Shown one piece after another: positions 1 to 7,534 of a stretch of DNA of 9,746 nt (its first letter is position 1; every line of letters begins with the position of its first letter). The notes under the pieces were generated by a model that saw only the letters and a list, made by a program, of their open reading frames with translations, did no database searches and was not told the origin of the DNA. The position numbers and the translations under genes are program-made. The stretch comes from Clostridiales bacterium (lineage in GTDB: Bacteria; Bacillota; Clostridia; Oscillospirales; Acutalibacteraceae), in contig JAHZIE010000005.1 of assembly GCA_019419895.1 (NCBI GenBank), forward strand, positions 58,161 to 67,906, read 5' to 3'.

Positions 1-1732
1 TTAAACGGGGCAATCCCGCAGATTATCCGTGTATCGGTAGATTCCATCATCGGAGGGAAGCCTCTGCCGCTGCCCGAAAGCCTGACGGAGGCGCTGGGCC
101 TCAGCCGCCTCCTGCAGTCACCCTATCAAGCTCTTTTCACCGCCGCTGCCGCCATCAGCGTGACAGCTGTCTTTTGCGGAATCTGCACTTATTTTTCACG
201 CATGTGCACCGCCAGAGGCTCAGAGGGATTTGTCAAATCCATCCGTGACCGCCTTTTTGGGCATATCCAAAAACTCCCCTTTGCCTGGCATGTCCGCCAC
301 CAGACCGGGGAGATTATTCAGCGATGCACCTCCGATGTGGAGGTAATCCGGAATTTTGTCAGCAATCAGCTACTGGAAGTCTTTCGTATCACCTTTCTCA
401 TCTTTTTCTCAATGTTTATGATGTTTTCAATGAATGTGAAAATTTCCCTCATTGCTCTAGCTTTTCTTCCTGTTGTTATTGGATATTCCGGCTTTTTTTA
501 CGCCAACATCTCCAAACGGTTTCGCCGGGCCGATGAAGCGGAAGGCGCCCTTTCCTCCACAGTGCAGGAAAACCTCACCGGAGTCCGGGTGGTGCGCGCC
601 TTCGGCAGGGAACAATATGAAATTGACCGGTTTGACGAGAAAAACAACACCTTCGCCCGCTTATGGATCCATCTTGGCAGGCTGCTGAGCGCCTATTGGG
701 GGGGCGGGAGATCTCCTCACGGGAATCCAGATCCTCACAATCATCGTTGTCGGCACCGTGGAAGCGGTCGGCGGCAACATCTCTTTGGGAGAATTCCTGG
801 CTTTTGTCTCCTACAACACCACGCTGATCTGGCCTGTCAGAAGCTTGGGCAGGATCCTGTCTGAAATGAGCAAGGCCGGCGTTTCCATTGACAGGGTGGC
901 CTATATCCTTCATTCAGAGGAAGAACCGGTCTCCGCCGCGGGAATATCCCCATCTCTCGCAGGGGATATCCGCTTTGATCATGTTTCCTTCTCCTACGAA
1001 GGGGGAAAGCCGGTGCTTCAGGATGTGAGCTTTACCATTCCGGAAGGAGGCACCTTTGCCATCCTGGGAGGGACGGGAAGTGGAAAAAGCACCCTGACGC
1101 ATCTGCTGGACCGCCTTTATCCTCTTGCTGACGGCTGCGGCTCCATCACCATCGGTGGAAAGAATATCGCGGATATCCCTTTGGACCATCTGCGCCGCCA
1201 GATCGGGATTGTCCTCCAGGAGCCCTTCCTTTTCTCCCGCACTATCAGGGAAAATATTTCCATTTCCCGCCCTTCCTCCACCTTGGAGGAAGTCCGTCAT
1301 GCCGCCCGTACCGCCTGTGTGGACGACGCTGTGTGCGGCGTTTCCGAAGGATACGACACCATTATCGGCGAGCGGGGCGTAACCCTGTCCGGAGGACAGA
1401 AGCAGAGGGTGGCCATCGCCCGCATGCTCCTGGAGCATACGCCCATTATGATCTTTGATGATTCCCTTTCCGCCGTGGACGCCCAAACGGACGCCAAAAT
1501 CAGGGAACAGCTGAGGAAGGAGCTGGGGAACTGCACCGTCATCCTTATTTCTCACCGAATCACCACCCTGATGCAGGCGGATCAAATCCTCGTCCTTCAG
1601 AACGGTAAAGTCGCCGGGCTGGGATCTCACTCGGAGCTCCTGCGGAACAACGAAATCTATAAAGAAATCTATGAGATTCAAATGAACAGCAGAGACCGGG
1701 AGCTGTTGGAAAAGGGAGGGGAAGCCTTATGA
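1..1732 (+). CDS. ABC exporter half-transporter A (degenerate-site subunit), 5' partial and frameshifted
   Basis: This is a membrane ABC exporter half-transporter (permease plus ATPase). It is open in frame 1 from the window edge, so the N-terminus and probably the first membrane helix are missing. Hydrophobic segments follow (about 130-190 and 385-510), with an exporter-type coupling region near 570-620. A one-base shift in the G7 run at 698-704 moves the reading to frame 2; uncorrected, frame 1 ends at 864. The ATPase domain has Walker A GGTGSGKST (1067-1093), a Q-loop in VLQEPFLFS, signature LSGGQ (1385-1399), Walker B ending IFDDS, and the H-loop His at 1553. The Walker B catalytic Glu is Asp (codon 1460), as in degenerate subunits of heterodimeric exporters such as TM287 or BmrC. 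It overlaps the next gene by 4 bp (ATGA), so the two are probably translationally coupled partners. The substrate cannot be read from sequence. Confidence 0.88.
698..704 (+). other. G7 homopolymer at the frameshift point
   Basis: Seven consecutive G residues mark where the ABC reading frame passes from frame 1 to frame 2. Removing one G restores a continuous exporter sequence: the reading becomes W-G-A-G-D-L-L-T-G followed by a hydrophobic helix. This may be a sequencing or assembly error, a true inactivating mutation, or a slippery tract. Confidence 0.8.
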
Positions 1733-3555
1733 TAAGGGAAGAAAAAGAATATACAAAGTCCTTTGATCTCAAAACCTGGAAGGGCCTTTTTCCCTACCTG
1801 AAGCCCTTTCGGAAGCGCATGGTTCTGCTGGTCGTTCTCAATCTGGCCTGTGCCGCCATCGACATTCTTCTGCCCCTTTTCCAGCGGTATGCCATCGACA
1901 ATTTTATCGAAGCCCGCACCACCAGGGGACTTCTGGTTTTTGCCGGCCTTTATCTTTTTGTCATCGCCTTCCAGACCCTGCTGGTCATCGGCTTTACCCG
2001 GGAATGTATCTACATAGAAATGAACCTTGGAAAGGAGCTGAAGCGTTCCTGCTTCACCCATCTCCAGGCCCTGTCCTTCTCCTATTACAACGTTACCCCT
2101 GTGGGATATATACTTTCCCGCGTGATGAGCGACACCAACCGCATTGCCGGGCTGGTCGCCTGGAACAGCATAGATATGATCTGGGCCCTTTCCTATGTGC
2201 TGGGCGTGTTCATCGCCATGCTTTTCCTCAATTGGAAGCTGGCCCTGATGATCATGGTCATTGTCCCCGTTATCGCCCTGCTGACCGCTTATTTCCAAAA
2301 GCGTATCCTTCACTGGAACCGGAAAATTCGAAAAAATAATTCCAGGATAACCAGCGCCTACAACGAAGGAATCATGGGGGCAAAAACATCTAAAACTCTT
2401 GTCATTGAGGAACAGAATACCCAGGAATTCAAAGCTGTCACCCAGGAAATGCGGGTTTCTTCCATCCGTGCCGCCAGACTGAGCGCCGTCTATATTCCCC
2501 TGGTGCTGTTCTTCGGCTCCCTCGCCACTGCCATTGTCCTCCAGCAGGGCGGATCTATGGTGCTGGGCGGTACTCTGATGCTGGGCACCCTTTCCGCTTT
2601 CACCTCCTATGCCGTCGGCATCTTTGAGCCTATTCAGCAGCTGGCGAGAAATATTTCGGAGTTCATCTCCGTCCAGGCCAACATTGAGCGCGTCCTGGGC
2701 CTGCTCAGCGAAAAGCCCCTTATCACCGATTCTCCTGAAGTGACGGAGAGATATGGAGACAATTTCCATCCAAAAAAAGAAAACTGGGAAAGAATCCAGG
2801 GCGACATTGAATTCCGCGACGTCACCTTTCGTTATCCCGACGGAAATGAAGATGTCCTCACCCATTTCAGCCTCAAAATTCCCGCTGGAACCACTGTGGC
2901 CATCGTGGGGGAAACCGGCGCCGGAAAAAGCACTCTGGTCAACCTCGCCTGCCGCTTTTTTGAACCCACCTCCGGACAGATTCTCATTGATGGACGGGAC
3001 TATCGGGAGCGCAGTCAGCTGTGGCTGCACAGCAATCTGGGATATGTTCTCCAAAATCCCCACCTGTTTTCCGGCACCGTACTGGAAAATATCCGATATG
3101 GAAGGCTCGACGCCACAAGGGAGGAGATTGAGGCCGCCGCCAGGGCTGTTTCCGCGGACACTGTGGTAGATAAACTGGAAAAAGGTTATGAAAGCGATGT
3201 TGGAGAGGGAGGCGACCGACTTTCCACCGGCGAAAAGCAGCTAATCTCCTTTGCCCGCGCCGTCTTAGCCAATCCGCGCATCTTTGTGCTGGACGAGGCA
3301 ACCTCCTCCATCGACACCCAGACGGAACAGCTCATACAGGAAGCTATCTCTTATCTTCTCAAAGACCGGACCTCCTTCCTCATCGCCCACCGTCTTTCCA
3401 CTATCCGGCAGGCGGATATTATCCTTGTTGTCAAGGACGGAAAAATCATCGAGCAGGGCCGCCATGAGGAACTGCTGAAAAAACGGGGTTATTACCATAC
3501 CCTTTATACCCAGCAGTTCGAGGAGGAATCTTCCCTTCTGGCCTTCCAGTCATAG
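1729..3555 (+). CDS. ABC exporter half-transporter B (catalytic-site subunit)
   Basis: This is a complete 608-residue half-transporter, normal for the family. A permease domain occupies about residues 1-330, with predicted helices near 30-50, 68-90, 146-166, 168-190, 250-272 and 278-300. The ATPase domain follows: Walker A GETGAGKST (394-402), Q-loop in VLQNPHLFS, signature LSTGEKQ (498-504), Walker B IFVLDEA with Glu523, D-loop SSID and H-loop His554. Walker B is canonical while the signature departs from LSGGQ. Its upstream partner shows the reverse pattern. In heterodimeric exporters of the YheI/YheH, LmrC/LmrD and BmrC/BmrD type, such a pairing leaves one full and one degenerate ATP site. 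ATG 1729 is preceded by GGGAGGGG (1714-1721), and the start overlaps the stop of the first gene. It probably exports drugs, lipids or peptides; the cargo is unknown. Confidence 0.93.
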   Translation: MIREEKEYTKSFDLKTWKGLFPYLKPFRKRMVLLVVLNLACAAIDILLPLFQRYAIDNFIEARTTRGLLVFAGLYLFVIAFQTLLVIGFTRECIYIEMNLGKELKRSCFTHLQALSFSYYNVTPVGYILSRVMSDTNRIAGLVAWNSIDMIWALSYVLGVFIAMLFLNWKLALMIMVIVPVIALLTAYFQKRILHWNRKIRKNNSRITSAYNEGIMGAKTSKTLVIEEQNTQEFKAVTQEMRVSSIRAARLSAVYIPLVLFFGSLATAIVLQQGGSMVLGGTLMLGTLSAFTSYAVGIFEPIQQLARNISEFISVQANIERVLGLLSEKPLITDSPEVTERYGDNFHPKKENWERIQGDIEFRDVTFRYPDGNEDVLTHFSLKIPAGTTVAIVGETGAGKSTLVNLACRFFEPTSGQILIDGRDYRERSQLWLHSNLGYVLQNPHLFSGTVLENIRYGRLDATREEIEAAARAVSADTVVDKLEKGYESDVGEGGDRLSTGEKQLISFARAVLANPRIFVLDEATSSIDTQTEQLIQEAISYLLKDRTSFLIAHRLSTIRQADIILVVKDGKIIEQGRHEELLKKRGYYHTLYTQQFEEESSLLAFQS

Positions 3556-3968
3556 AGCGATAAGACACAGACAGCAGGGTCAACTGTCCGTCACAAACAC
3601 CAAGCTTTCGGGAAAAAACAGCGCCTTCCTTTTTTCACTCCGGGCCCCTCGGTTTCGAAAGCGAATGTATCAGGCGGACGTTTGGATGGTTTCTGTTACA
3701 AAGCAGAGTTAGCCGTCAGAATTTTCCCTTTCCGTCGTATTCTCCTCCCTCAGTATAAGAAATTTGAAAGTTACATGCCCCCGGACTGCTCCGCCGCGGG
3801 GCTTTTCTGTTTCCTTCTGAGAACTTGGCCTTCGCGTCCCCCTTCTTCTCCCTGTTATTTTCTATCTTCTGTATGTCCTCCTCCGGTTTCTTTTGAGAAA
3901 GATTCTTTTGTCATGGAAAAGTCTTTTTCTTCATATATTTACCTTGAAAGTCATTCTTTGACAGAAGG
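3556..3968. other. Intergenic region between the ABC operon and the M23 gene
   Basis: This 413-base gap separates the exporter from the envelope genes. It contains a likely rho-independent terminator (3777-3812) and, upstream of it, about 220 bases where I recognise no gene or riboswitch. A frame-1 ORF crosses the region (3682-4131), but it has poor start context and runs out of frame into the M23 gene. A weak promoter-like pair (TTGTCA at 3908, TATATT at 3934) has a 20-base spacer, so I do not call it. Confidence 0.6.
3777..3812 (+). terminator. Likely rho-independent terminator of the ABC operon
   Basis: GCCCC (3777-3781) pairs with GGGGC (3798-3802), and an inner CGG/CCG can extend the stem. 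TTTT and further T-rich sequence follow directly. It lies about 220 bases after the exporter stop codon and before the M23 gene, so it separates the two transcription units. Confidence 0.55.
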
Positions 3969-3969
3969 G
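3963..3969 (+). promoter_or_regulatory. Ribosome binding site of the M23 gene
   Basis: AGAAGGG lies just after the last in-frame stop (TGA at 3945-3947). It sits 5 bases before GTG 3975 and 11 before TTG 3981, and touches GTG 3969. No ATG is available in the frame here, so a GTG (3975 by spacing) or TTG start is needed. Confidence 0.5.
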
Positions 3970-5072
3970 TGGGCGTGGCCTTGGGCTCTTTTTTTCTCAG
4001 GCACAAAAAAGCCTGTGCCGTTTCTCTGGGCAGCATGGCTGTCTGCGCTTTTTTTGCGGCCTGTATTTCTTTCGCCGGCTTTTTTGGAAAAACGCCGACG
4101 GTTGAGGAGGTTTCTTCAGAAAACGCCATAGATACCGCCGCGCAGGAGGACGGTTATATCAAATGGGTGGATTTCAGCGTTCCCTATGAAGCGATGGAAA
4201 AGGCGATGGGGCTGGATATTTCCACCCACGGCACGGAGCTGGAGCTCCATTGGATTGAGCTTTTGGCCTATTTGGGCGCAAAATACGGCGGGAATTTCGA
4301 CCTGTATAAGGCAAAAGATATGGATGCCTTGGTCAAACGCCTTCAAGCCGGCGAAACCATGGAAGCCATTACAGAAGGGATGACCTATTACGATTACTAT
4401 GTAGAGGCCTATACAGCTGTTCTGGGGGAATTCCTCGGCACCTACCAGTCCCAGTCCAACGATCCCAATGATCCTGAAAAGAAAATCTGGGAAGAAACTT
4501 ATGGTCTGAAGGTCTACTCTCCCATTGCCGGGGGATATTATTTTGATCACTATGACGATTTCTGCAACGAACGCACCTATGGTTATAACCGCAAACACTT
4601 CGGTCATGATCTGATGTGTTCCACGGGGACCCCCATTGTGGCGGTGGAATCAGGAATTGTGGAGGAGCTGGGTTGGAACCAATACGGCGGCTGGCGGATT
4701 GGCATCCGCAGCTTTGATAAAAAGCGCTATTATTACTACGCCCATATGCGGAAGGATCGGCCCTATCATCCCAACATCACCCTGGGGGCCACAGTCAAGG
4801 CGGGGGACGTCATCGGTTATGTGGGCCGCACTGGGTACAGCACCACCGAAAACACCAATAATATCACCTCCAGCCATCTTCACTGGGGAATTGAGCTCAT
4901 TTTTGACGAATCGCAAAAGGACGCCCCCACACAAATCTGGATCGACCTGTATGACATTACCAAGCTGCTGAACAAACATAAATCTCCCGTTTACCGTGTG
5001 GATGAAACCAAGGAATATTACAGGAAATACGATTATCTGGAAGAAAATCTTTTCACCTATGGCTTTTCATAA
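3969..5072 (+). CDS. Membrane-anchored M23 family metallopeptidase
   Basis: This is a zinc endopeptidase of the M23/LytM family, expected to cut peptidoglycan cross-bridges or stem peptides outside the membrane. The 367-residue product has a positive patch (RHKK, 11-14), then a membrane segment at about 15-40 with no clear cleavage site, so it is probably an anchored N-in protein. Residues about 60-160 form a helical, Tyr-rich domain of unknown role. The C-terminal M23 domain (about 185-320) keeps the expected zinc ligands: His210 and Asp214 in KHFGHD, and the HLH motif 303-305. A further His occurs in YAHM (259). The start is uncertain: GTG 3969, GTG 3975 (best ribosome-site spacing) and TTG 3981 all keep the anchor. 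The deacetylase gene begins 13-28 bases downstream, which suggests one transcript and a joint role in wall remodelling, possibly in division or sporulation. Confidence 0.88.
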   Translation: MGVALGSFFLRHKKACAVSLGSMAVCAFFAACISFAGFFGKTPTVEEVSSENAIDTAAQEDGYIKWVDFSVPYEAMEKAMGLDISTHGTELELHWIELLAYLGAKYGGNFDLYKAKDMDALVKRLQAGETMEAITEGMTYYDYYVEAYTAVLGEFLGTYQSQSNDPNDPEKKIWEETYGLKVYSPIAGGYYFDHYDDFCNERTYGYNRKHFGHDLMCSTGTPIVAVESGIVEELGWNQYGGWRIGIRSFDKKRYYYYAHMRKDRPYHPNITLGATVKAGDVIGYVGRTGYSTTENTNNITSSHLHWGIELIFDESQKDAPTQIWIDLYDITKLLNKHKSPVYRVDETKEYYRKYDYLEENLFTYGFS

Positions 5073-5090
5073 TCTAAAATAAAAATTGCT

Positions 5091-5096
5091 GGTGAT
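5091..5096 (+). promoter_or_regulatory. Ribosome binding site deciding the CE4 start
   Basis: GGTGAT matches the end of the AAGGAGGTGAT consensus and lies 4-5 bases before TTG 5101. The earlier in-frame TTG at 5086 has only A-rich sequence ahead of it. This supports a start at 5101. Confidence 0.45.
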
Positions 5097-5100
5097 ACGA

Positions 5101-5991
5101 TTGATAATCAAACTCAACAAACTGGTCCTCACCCTTCTTGCCGCCCTACTGCTCGCGGTTTCCGCGTTCTTCATTTTTTTCGCCTCTCCGCGTCCTTCCG
5201 CCTATACAAGCGGCGCCGTCGCGCGGGAGGAGACCGCCGTCCCCATCATAATGTACCATGGGCTTCTCAAGGATCCGGCCCGCGTCGGGAAATATGTCAT
5301 CACACCCAGTCAGTTTGAAAGTGATTTGAAATATATCCAGGAGCATGGTTTTACCACCATTTCCATAACCCAGCTCATCGACTATGTCGACCATGGAACC
5401 CCGCTACCGGAAAAGCCCGTGATTCTCACCTTTGACGACGGCTATTACAACAATTATTTATATGCCTATCCCCTGTTGCAAAAGTATCAAATGAAGGCCG
5501 CCATTTCCATCATCGGCAAGCAGACCGACGACTATTCCTCCCGGGATGAAAACAACGCTTACTATTCCCACTGCACCTGGGATCAGCTGAGGGAAATGGC
5601 CGGTTCCGGACTGGTAGAGATACAAAACCACACCTATAACCTCCACACAAACACCAAAGGAAGAAACGGCTGCGCGAAGAACGCCTGGGAGCCTCTGGAA
5701 GATTATACCGCCATGCTTACTGGAGATGTGGGAAAGCTGCAGCGGGAAATCCAGGAGGAAATCGGGGTTCTTCCCAACACCTTTACCTATCCCTTCGGCA
5801 GCTTCACAAAGGAGACCAGACAGATCATCCGCGGCATGGGATTCCGGGCCACCCTCTCTTCCGAAAGCGGCGTCAGCAGAATATCCAGGAATCCGGAATG
5901 TCTTTATATGCTGAAACGCTTTCTCCGCACCAGCGACCACAGCGCCGCGGAATATCTGAACACGGTAAAAAAATCGGACCCGAACCGTTGA
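5101..5991 (+). CDS. Polysaccharide deacetylase (CE4 / NodB-like), membrane-anchored or secreted
   Basis: This is a metal-dependent deacetylase expected to remove N-acetyl groups from an extracellular amino-sugar polymer such as peptidoglycan. An N-terminal hydrophobic segment (about residues 5-30) gives an anchor or signal peptide. The CE4 domain has motif 1 TFDDGY (about residue 110), motif 2 NHTYNLH (about 176-182) and motif 3 TYPFG (about 229-233). In motif 2 the two His are five positions apart, the spacing known from PgaB/IcaB-type enzymes and not that of the classical HTxxH peptidoglycan deacetylases. All expected metal ligands (Asp, His, His) are present. TTG 5101 is chosen over TTG 5086 because GGTGAT precedes it; the 5086 start would add five residues. 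It directly follows the M23 gene with no terminator between. I am confident of the family but not of the polymer. Confidence 0.9.
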   Translation: MIIKLNKLVLTLLAALLLAVSAFFIFFASPRPSAYTSGAVAREETAVPIIMYHGLLKDPARVGKYVITPSQFESDLKYIQEHGFTTISITQLIDYVDHGTPLPEKPVILTFDDGYYNNYLYAYPLLQKYQMKAAISIIGKQTDDYSSRDENNAYYSHCTWDQLREMAGSGLVEIQNHTYNLHTNTKGRNGCAKNAWEPLEDYTAMLTGDVGKLQREIQEEIGVLPNTFTYPFGSFTKETRQIIRGMGFRATLSSESGVSRISRNPECLYMLKRFLRTSDHSAAEYLNTVKKSDPNR

Positions 5992-6002
5992 CATGCCTTT
6001 CG

Positions 6003-6015
6003 GGATATGATATCC
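6003..6015. repeat. Palindrome GGATATGATATCC
   Basis: A perfect 6-bp inverted repeat around one central base lies 11 bases after the deacetylase stop and about 100 bases before the next start. It could be an operator or part of leader structure; no regulator is identifiable. Confidence 0.4.
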
Positions 6016-6034
6016 TCAACGATATACGCGGTAA

Positions 6035-6051
6035 GCCTTTTCTCAAAAGGC
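6035..6051. repeat. Hairpin GCCTTTT-CTC-AAAAGGC
   Basis: This perfect 7-bp stem with a 3-base loop lies between the deacetylase and the 357-residue gene. No T tract follows on either strand, so it is not a classical terminator. TTGACA at 6054-6059 follows, but no good -10 lies at the right distance. A second possible stem, GGCGGG with CCCGCC (about 6063-6090), ends just before the ribosome binding site. Confidence 0.45.
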
Positions 6052-6111
6052 AGTTGACAACAGGCGGGTTCCGCGCCGATTTTTCCCGCCGGAAGGAATG
6101 ATATTCCCCTC

Positions 6112-7185
6112 ATGTCCCAAAAGACAGTCAAAGATTCCGTCTTTTCCTTTTGGCAGTGGTTTGAAGGCAATCACGAGCCGCTGGAAAAGATGATAAAGGA
6201 ACAACGAAATCTTCAGGCCGCTCAATACATCAGTCACCAATTAGCCTCCCTGAGGCTTCCCTATATCTGCCAGGTAGGCCTGGAGGAAGATACTGGCAGA
6301 TTCTGCCTCTCCCTGCGTTCTAACGGCAATAAAACCATTCAGTTCATCTGCCGCTTCTGGAAGGAACAGGCCCCGGCGTCCCTCCTCTCCGGCTGGAATT
6401 TTTCTCCCTTTCATCCCGCTCTTCGAGCTCCCGAGGCCATTCCCTTGTTAATGGACGGGGTACAGTACCATCCCGAGCAGTGCCGTATTTTATGTTATAC
6501 CGATATGGAGCGCCAAAAATTCAATCTTCAGGTTTTTTCACCGGAATTTATTTCCCTTCCTGAAAACAGCCGTATCCGCCTGATCTTTTTGATGCTATAC
6601 CTCTTTTTAGGCGAGGCCCTCTCAGAAATCTATCTGGGCGCAGTGGAAGCGTTGGAAAAATTTCCCGCGATTCCCATGGTCGGCGGGGAAGAGCTGGATT
6701 TTCCCTCTTTGGCGGAAAAGATCCGCGGATGCCATGAAGAACTGGGTTGGCCTTGGGTATCGGATCCCACCCAGATCTGCTTTGGTTATCAGGTTACCGG
6801 AGAAAAAGTTTCCTCTCCTTCCCCGCGTGAGGACATCATTATGGGGTTTACCCGCCATCCTCACCTCCTGGATGAGAGCTACAGCACGGCGGATGAGCTT
6901 CACAGTACCGGTGGGGAATACGGCTACTTTTATTATGATAACGGCCAAATTCCTGAAGAAGATCAGCTCAGTTTCAGGGACGATCTGCTCCATAAAATAG
7001 AGCAGATTTTGGATCTCTATGGGATCGGCTATGTGATTGGAGCGGCCACAGGACTGATATGGAGTTACCTTGATGTCATCATTTTTGATTTTCCAACCTT
7101 TCAGGCTGTTTTCCGCAATCCTGAGCAGCTGCTGGGATTCCCACTGAATTTCCACAGCTTCCTCCACAACAAAAAGCTTCAATAA
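6112..7185 (+). CDS. Uncharacterised 357-residue soluble protein
   Basis: I do not recognise a characterised family. The protein has no signal peptide, no convincing membrane helix and no obvious catalytic motif. It opens with an aromatic motif (FWQWFEGN, residues 13-20). The first half also holds a segment ending in a W-N-F-x-P-F pattern (about 95-100). The second half contains GGEYGYFYYDNGQ (about 265-277), and a late segment GIGYVIGAATGLIWSYLDV (about 304-322) precedes IIFDFPTF. The two-part layout resembles conserved bacterial proteins of unknown function that start FWxWF, but I recall this only loosely. GGAAGGA at 6091-6097 is the only ribosome site and sits 14 bases before ATG 6112, which is long; the closer in-frame ATT 6103 would be very unusual. 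Codon use matches its neighbours. It may be a single-gene unit, bounded by structured gaps on both sides. Confidence 0.8.
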   Translation: MSQKTVKDSVFSFWQWFEGNHEPLEKMIKEQRNLQAAQYISHQLASLRLPYICQVGLEEDTGRFCLSLRSNGNKTIQFICRFWKEQAPASLLSGWNFSPFHPALRAPEAIPLLMDGVQYHPEQCRILCYTDMERQKFNLQVFSPEFISLPENSRIRLIFLMLYLFLGEALSEIYLGAVEALEKFPAIPMVGGEELDFPSLAEKIRGCHEELGWPWVSDPTQICFGYQVTGEKVSSPSPREDIIMGFTRHPHLLDESYSTADELHSTGGEYGYFYYDNGQIPEEDQLSFRDDLLHKIEQILDLYGIGYVIGAATGLIWSYLDVIIFDFPTFQAVFRNPEQLLGFPLNFHSFLHNKKLQ

Positions 7186-7187
7186 GG

Positions 7188-7201
7188 GGGCAATATTGCC
7201 C
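7188..7201. repeat. Perfect 14-bp palindrome GGGCAATATTGCCC
   Basis: The palindrome starts two bases after the stop of the 357-residue gene. As RNA it could fold with a 5-bp stem and an ATAT loop, but no T tract follows, so it would be a poor terminator. It may instead be a protein-binding site or a weak 3' stabiliser. Confidence 0.5.
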
Positions 7202-7205
7202 TATC

Positions 7206-7418
7206 TCATCCTTCCATCCATCCGTAAAAAGCTCTATGGAAAGCATACGGGAAAATCAGAACCGAGAGCTTTCTCAAAATACCGATAAATTCACGGTCAT
7301 CCGGCACCTTAACAAATACTAAATTTTCTGCTTTCTTTCCTGTAAATAGAGACGCTTGTCCCGTTGACTGATTGCTGTCAGTTTTGATCTCCTCTCCTTC
7401 TCCCCCAAAGGCTCTCTG
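7206..7418 (-). pseudogene. Possible gene remnant or unannotated small ORF (70 codons, no standard start)
   Basis: On the minus strand this frame is open for 70 codons, from after a TAA (7421-7419) to TGA (7208-7206). It ends in protein-like sequence: VFVKVPDDREFIGILRK is followed by a hydrophobic patch (LSVLIFPYAF) and ends GWMEG. There is no ATG, GTG or TTG before about codon 38, where GTG lacks a ribosome site. A purine-rich AAGGAGAGGAG occurs around codons 6-9, and another frame after it reads TAISQRDKRLYLQERKQKI before a stop. That pattern could come from a frameshifted small gene, though a chance open frame in AT-rich DNA is possible. It lies downstream of the Mrp gene terminator. I do not recognise the product. 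Confidence 0.25.
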
Positions 7419-7469
7419 TTATCAAAGCCTTGGCAGAATGGTCAATCTTTCAACCTTAAGCAGACAGTG

Positions 7470-7504
7470 AAAAAGGGCTCCGATTTTTTCGTCGGAGCCC
7501 CTTT
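7470..7504 (-). terminator. Strong rho-independent terminator of the Mrp gene, probably bidirectional
   Basis: GGGCTCCGA (7475-7483) and TCGGAGCCC (7492-7500) form a perfect 9-bp stem with an 8-base loop. On the minus strand the stem is followed by CTTTTT, the classical arrangement for the gene ending at 7535. On the plus strand CTTT follows, so it may also stop transcription from the 357-residue gene. Confidence 0.85.
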
Positions 7505-7534
7505 GTGATCCAGTTTTTCTTTATTACCCTTGAT

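Noticed and set aside
758..864. Independent GTG start at 758 for the second half of the first ABC gene
   Set aside because: The frame continues seamlessly from the G7 run upstream, GTG 758 encodes an internal Val of the permease, and there is no ribosome site.
1678..3063. Long minus-strand open frame (461 codons) opposite the ABC genes
   Set aside because: It is fully antisense to a well-supported ABC gene pair, has a low-complexity Gly/Asp/His-rich translation typical of a codon-phase shadow, and no ribosome site.
3556..3776. Riboswitch or structured RNA in the gap after the ABC operon
   Set aside because: Short complementary segments occur (for example CTG/CAG within 3690-3710), but I recognised no known riboswitch core; a covariation search would be needed.
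3682..4131. Plus-strand frame of 149 codons before the M23 gene
   Set aside because: It overlaps the M23 start out of frame, has no good ribosome site, and its translation is Ser/Pro/Phe-rich without recognisable domains.
6054..6083. TTGACA as a promoter -35 for the 357-residue gene
   Set aside because: The only -10 at suitable distance is GATTTT, which matches the consensus poorly, and the spacer is GC-rich.
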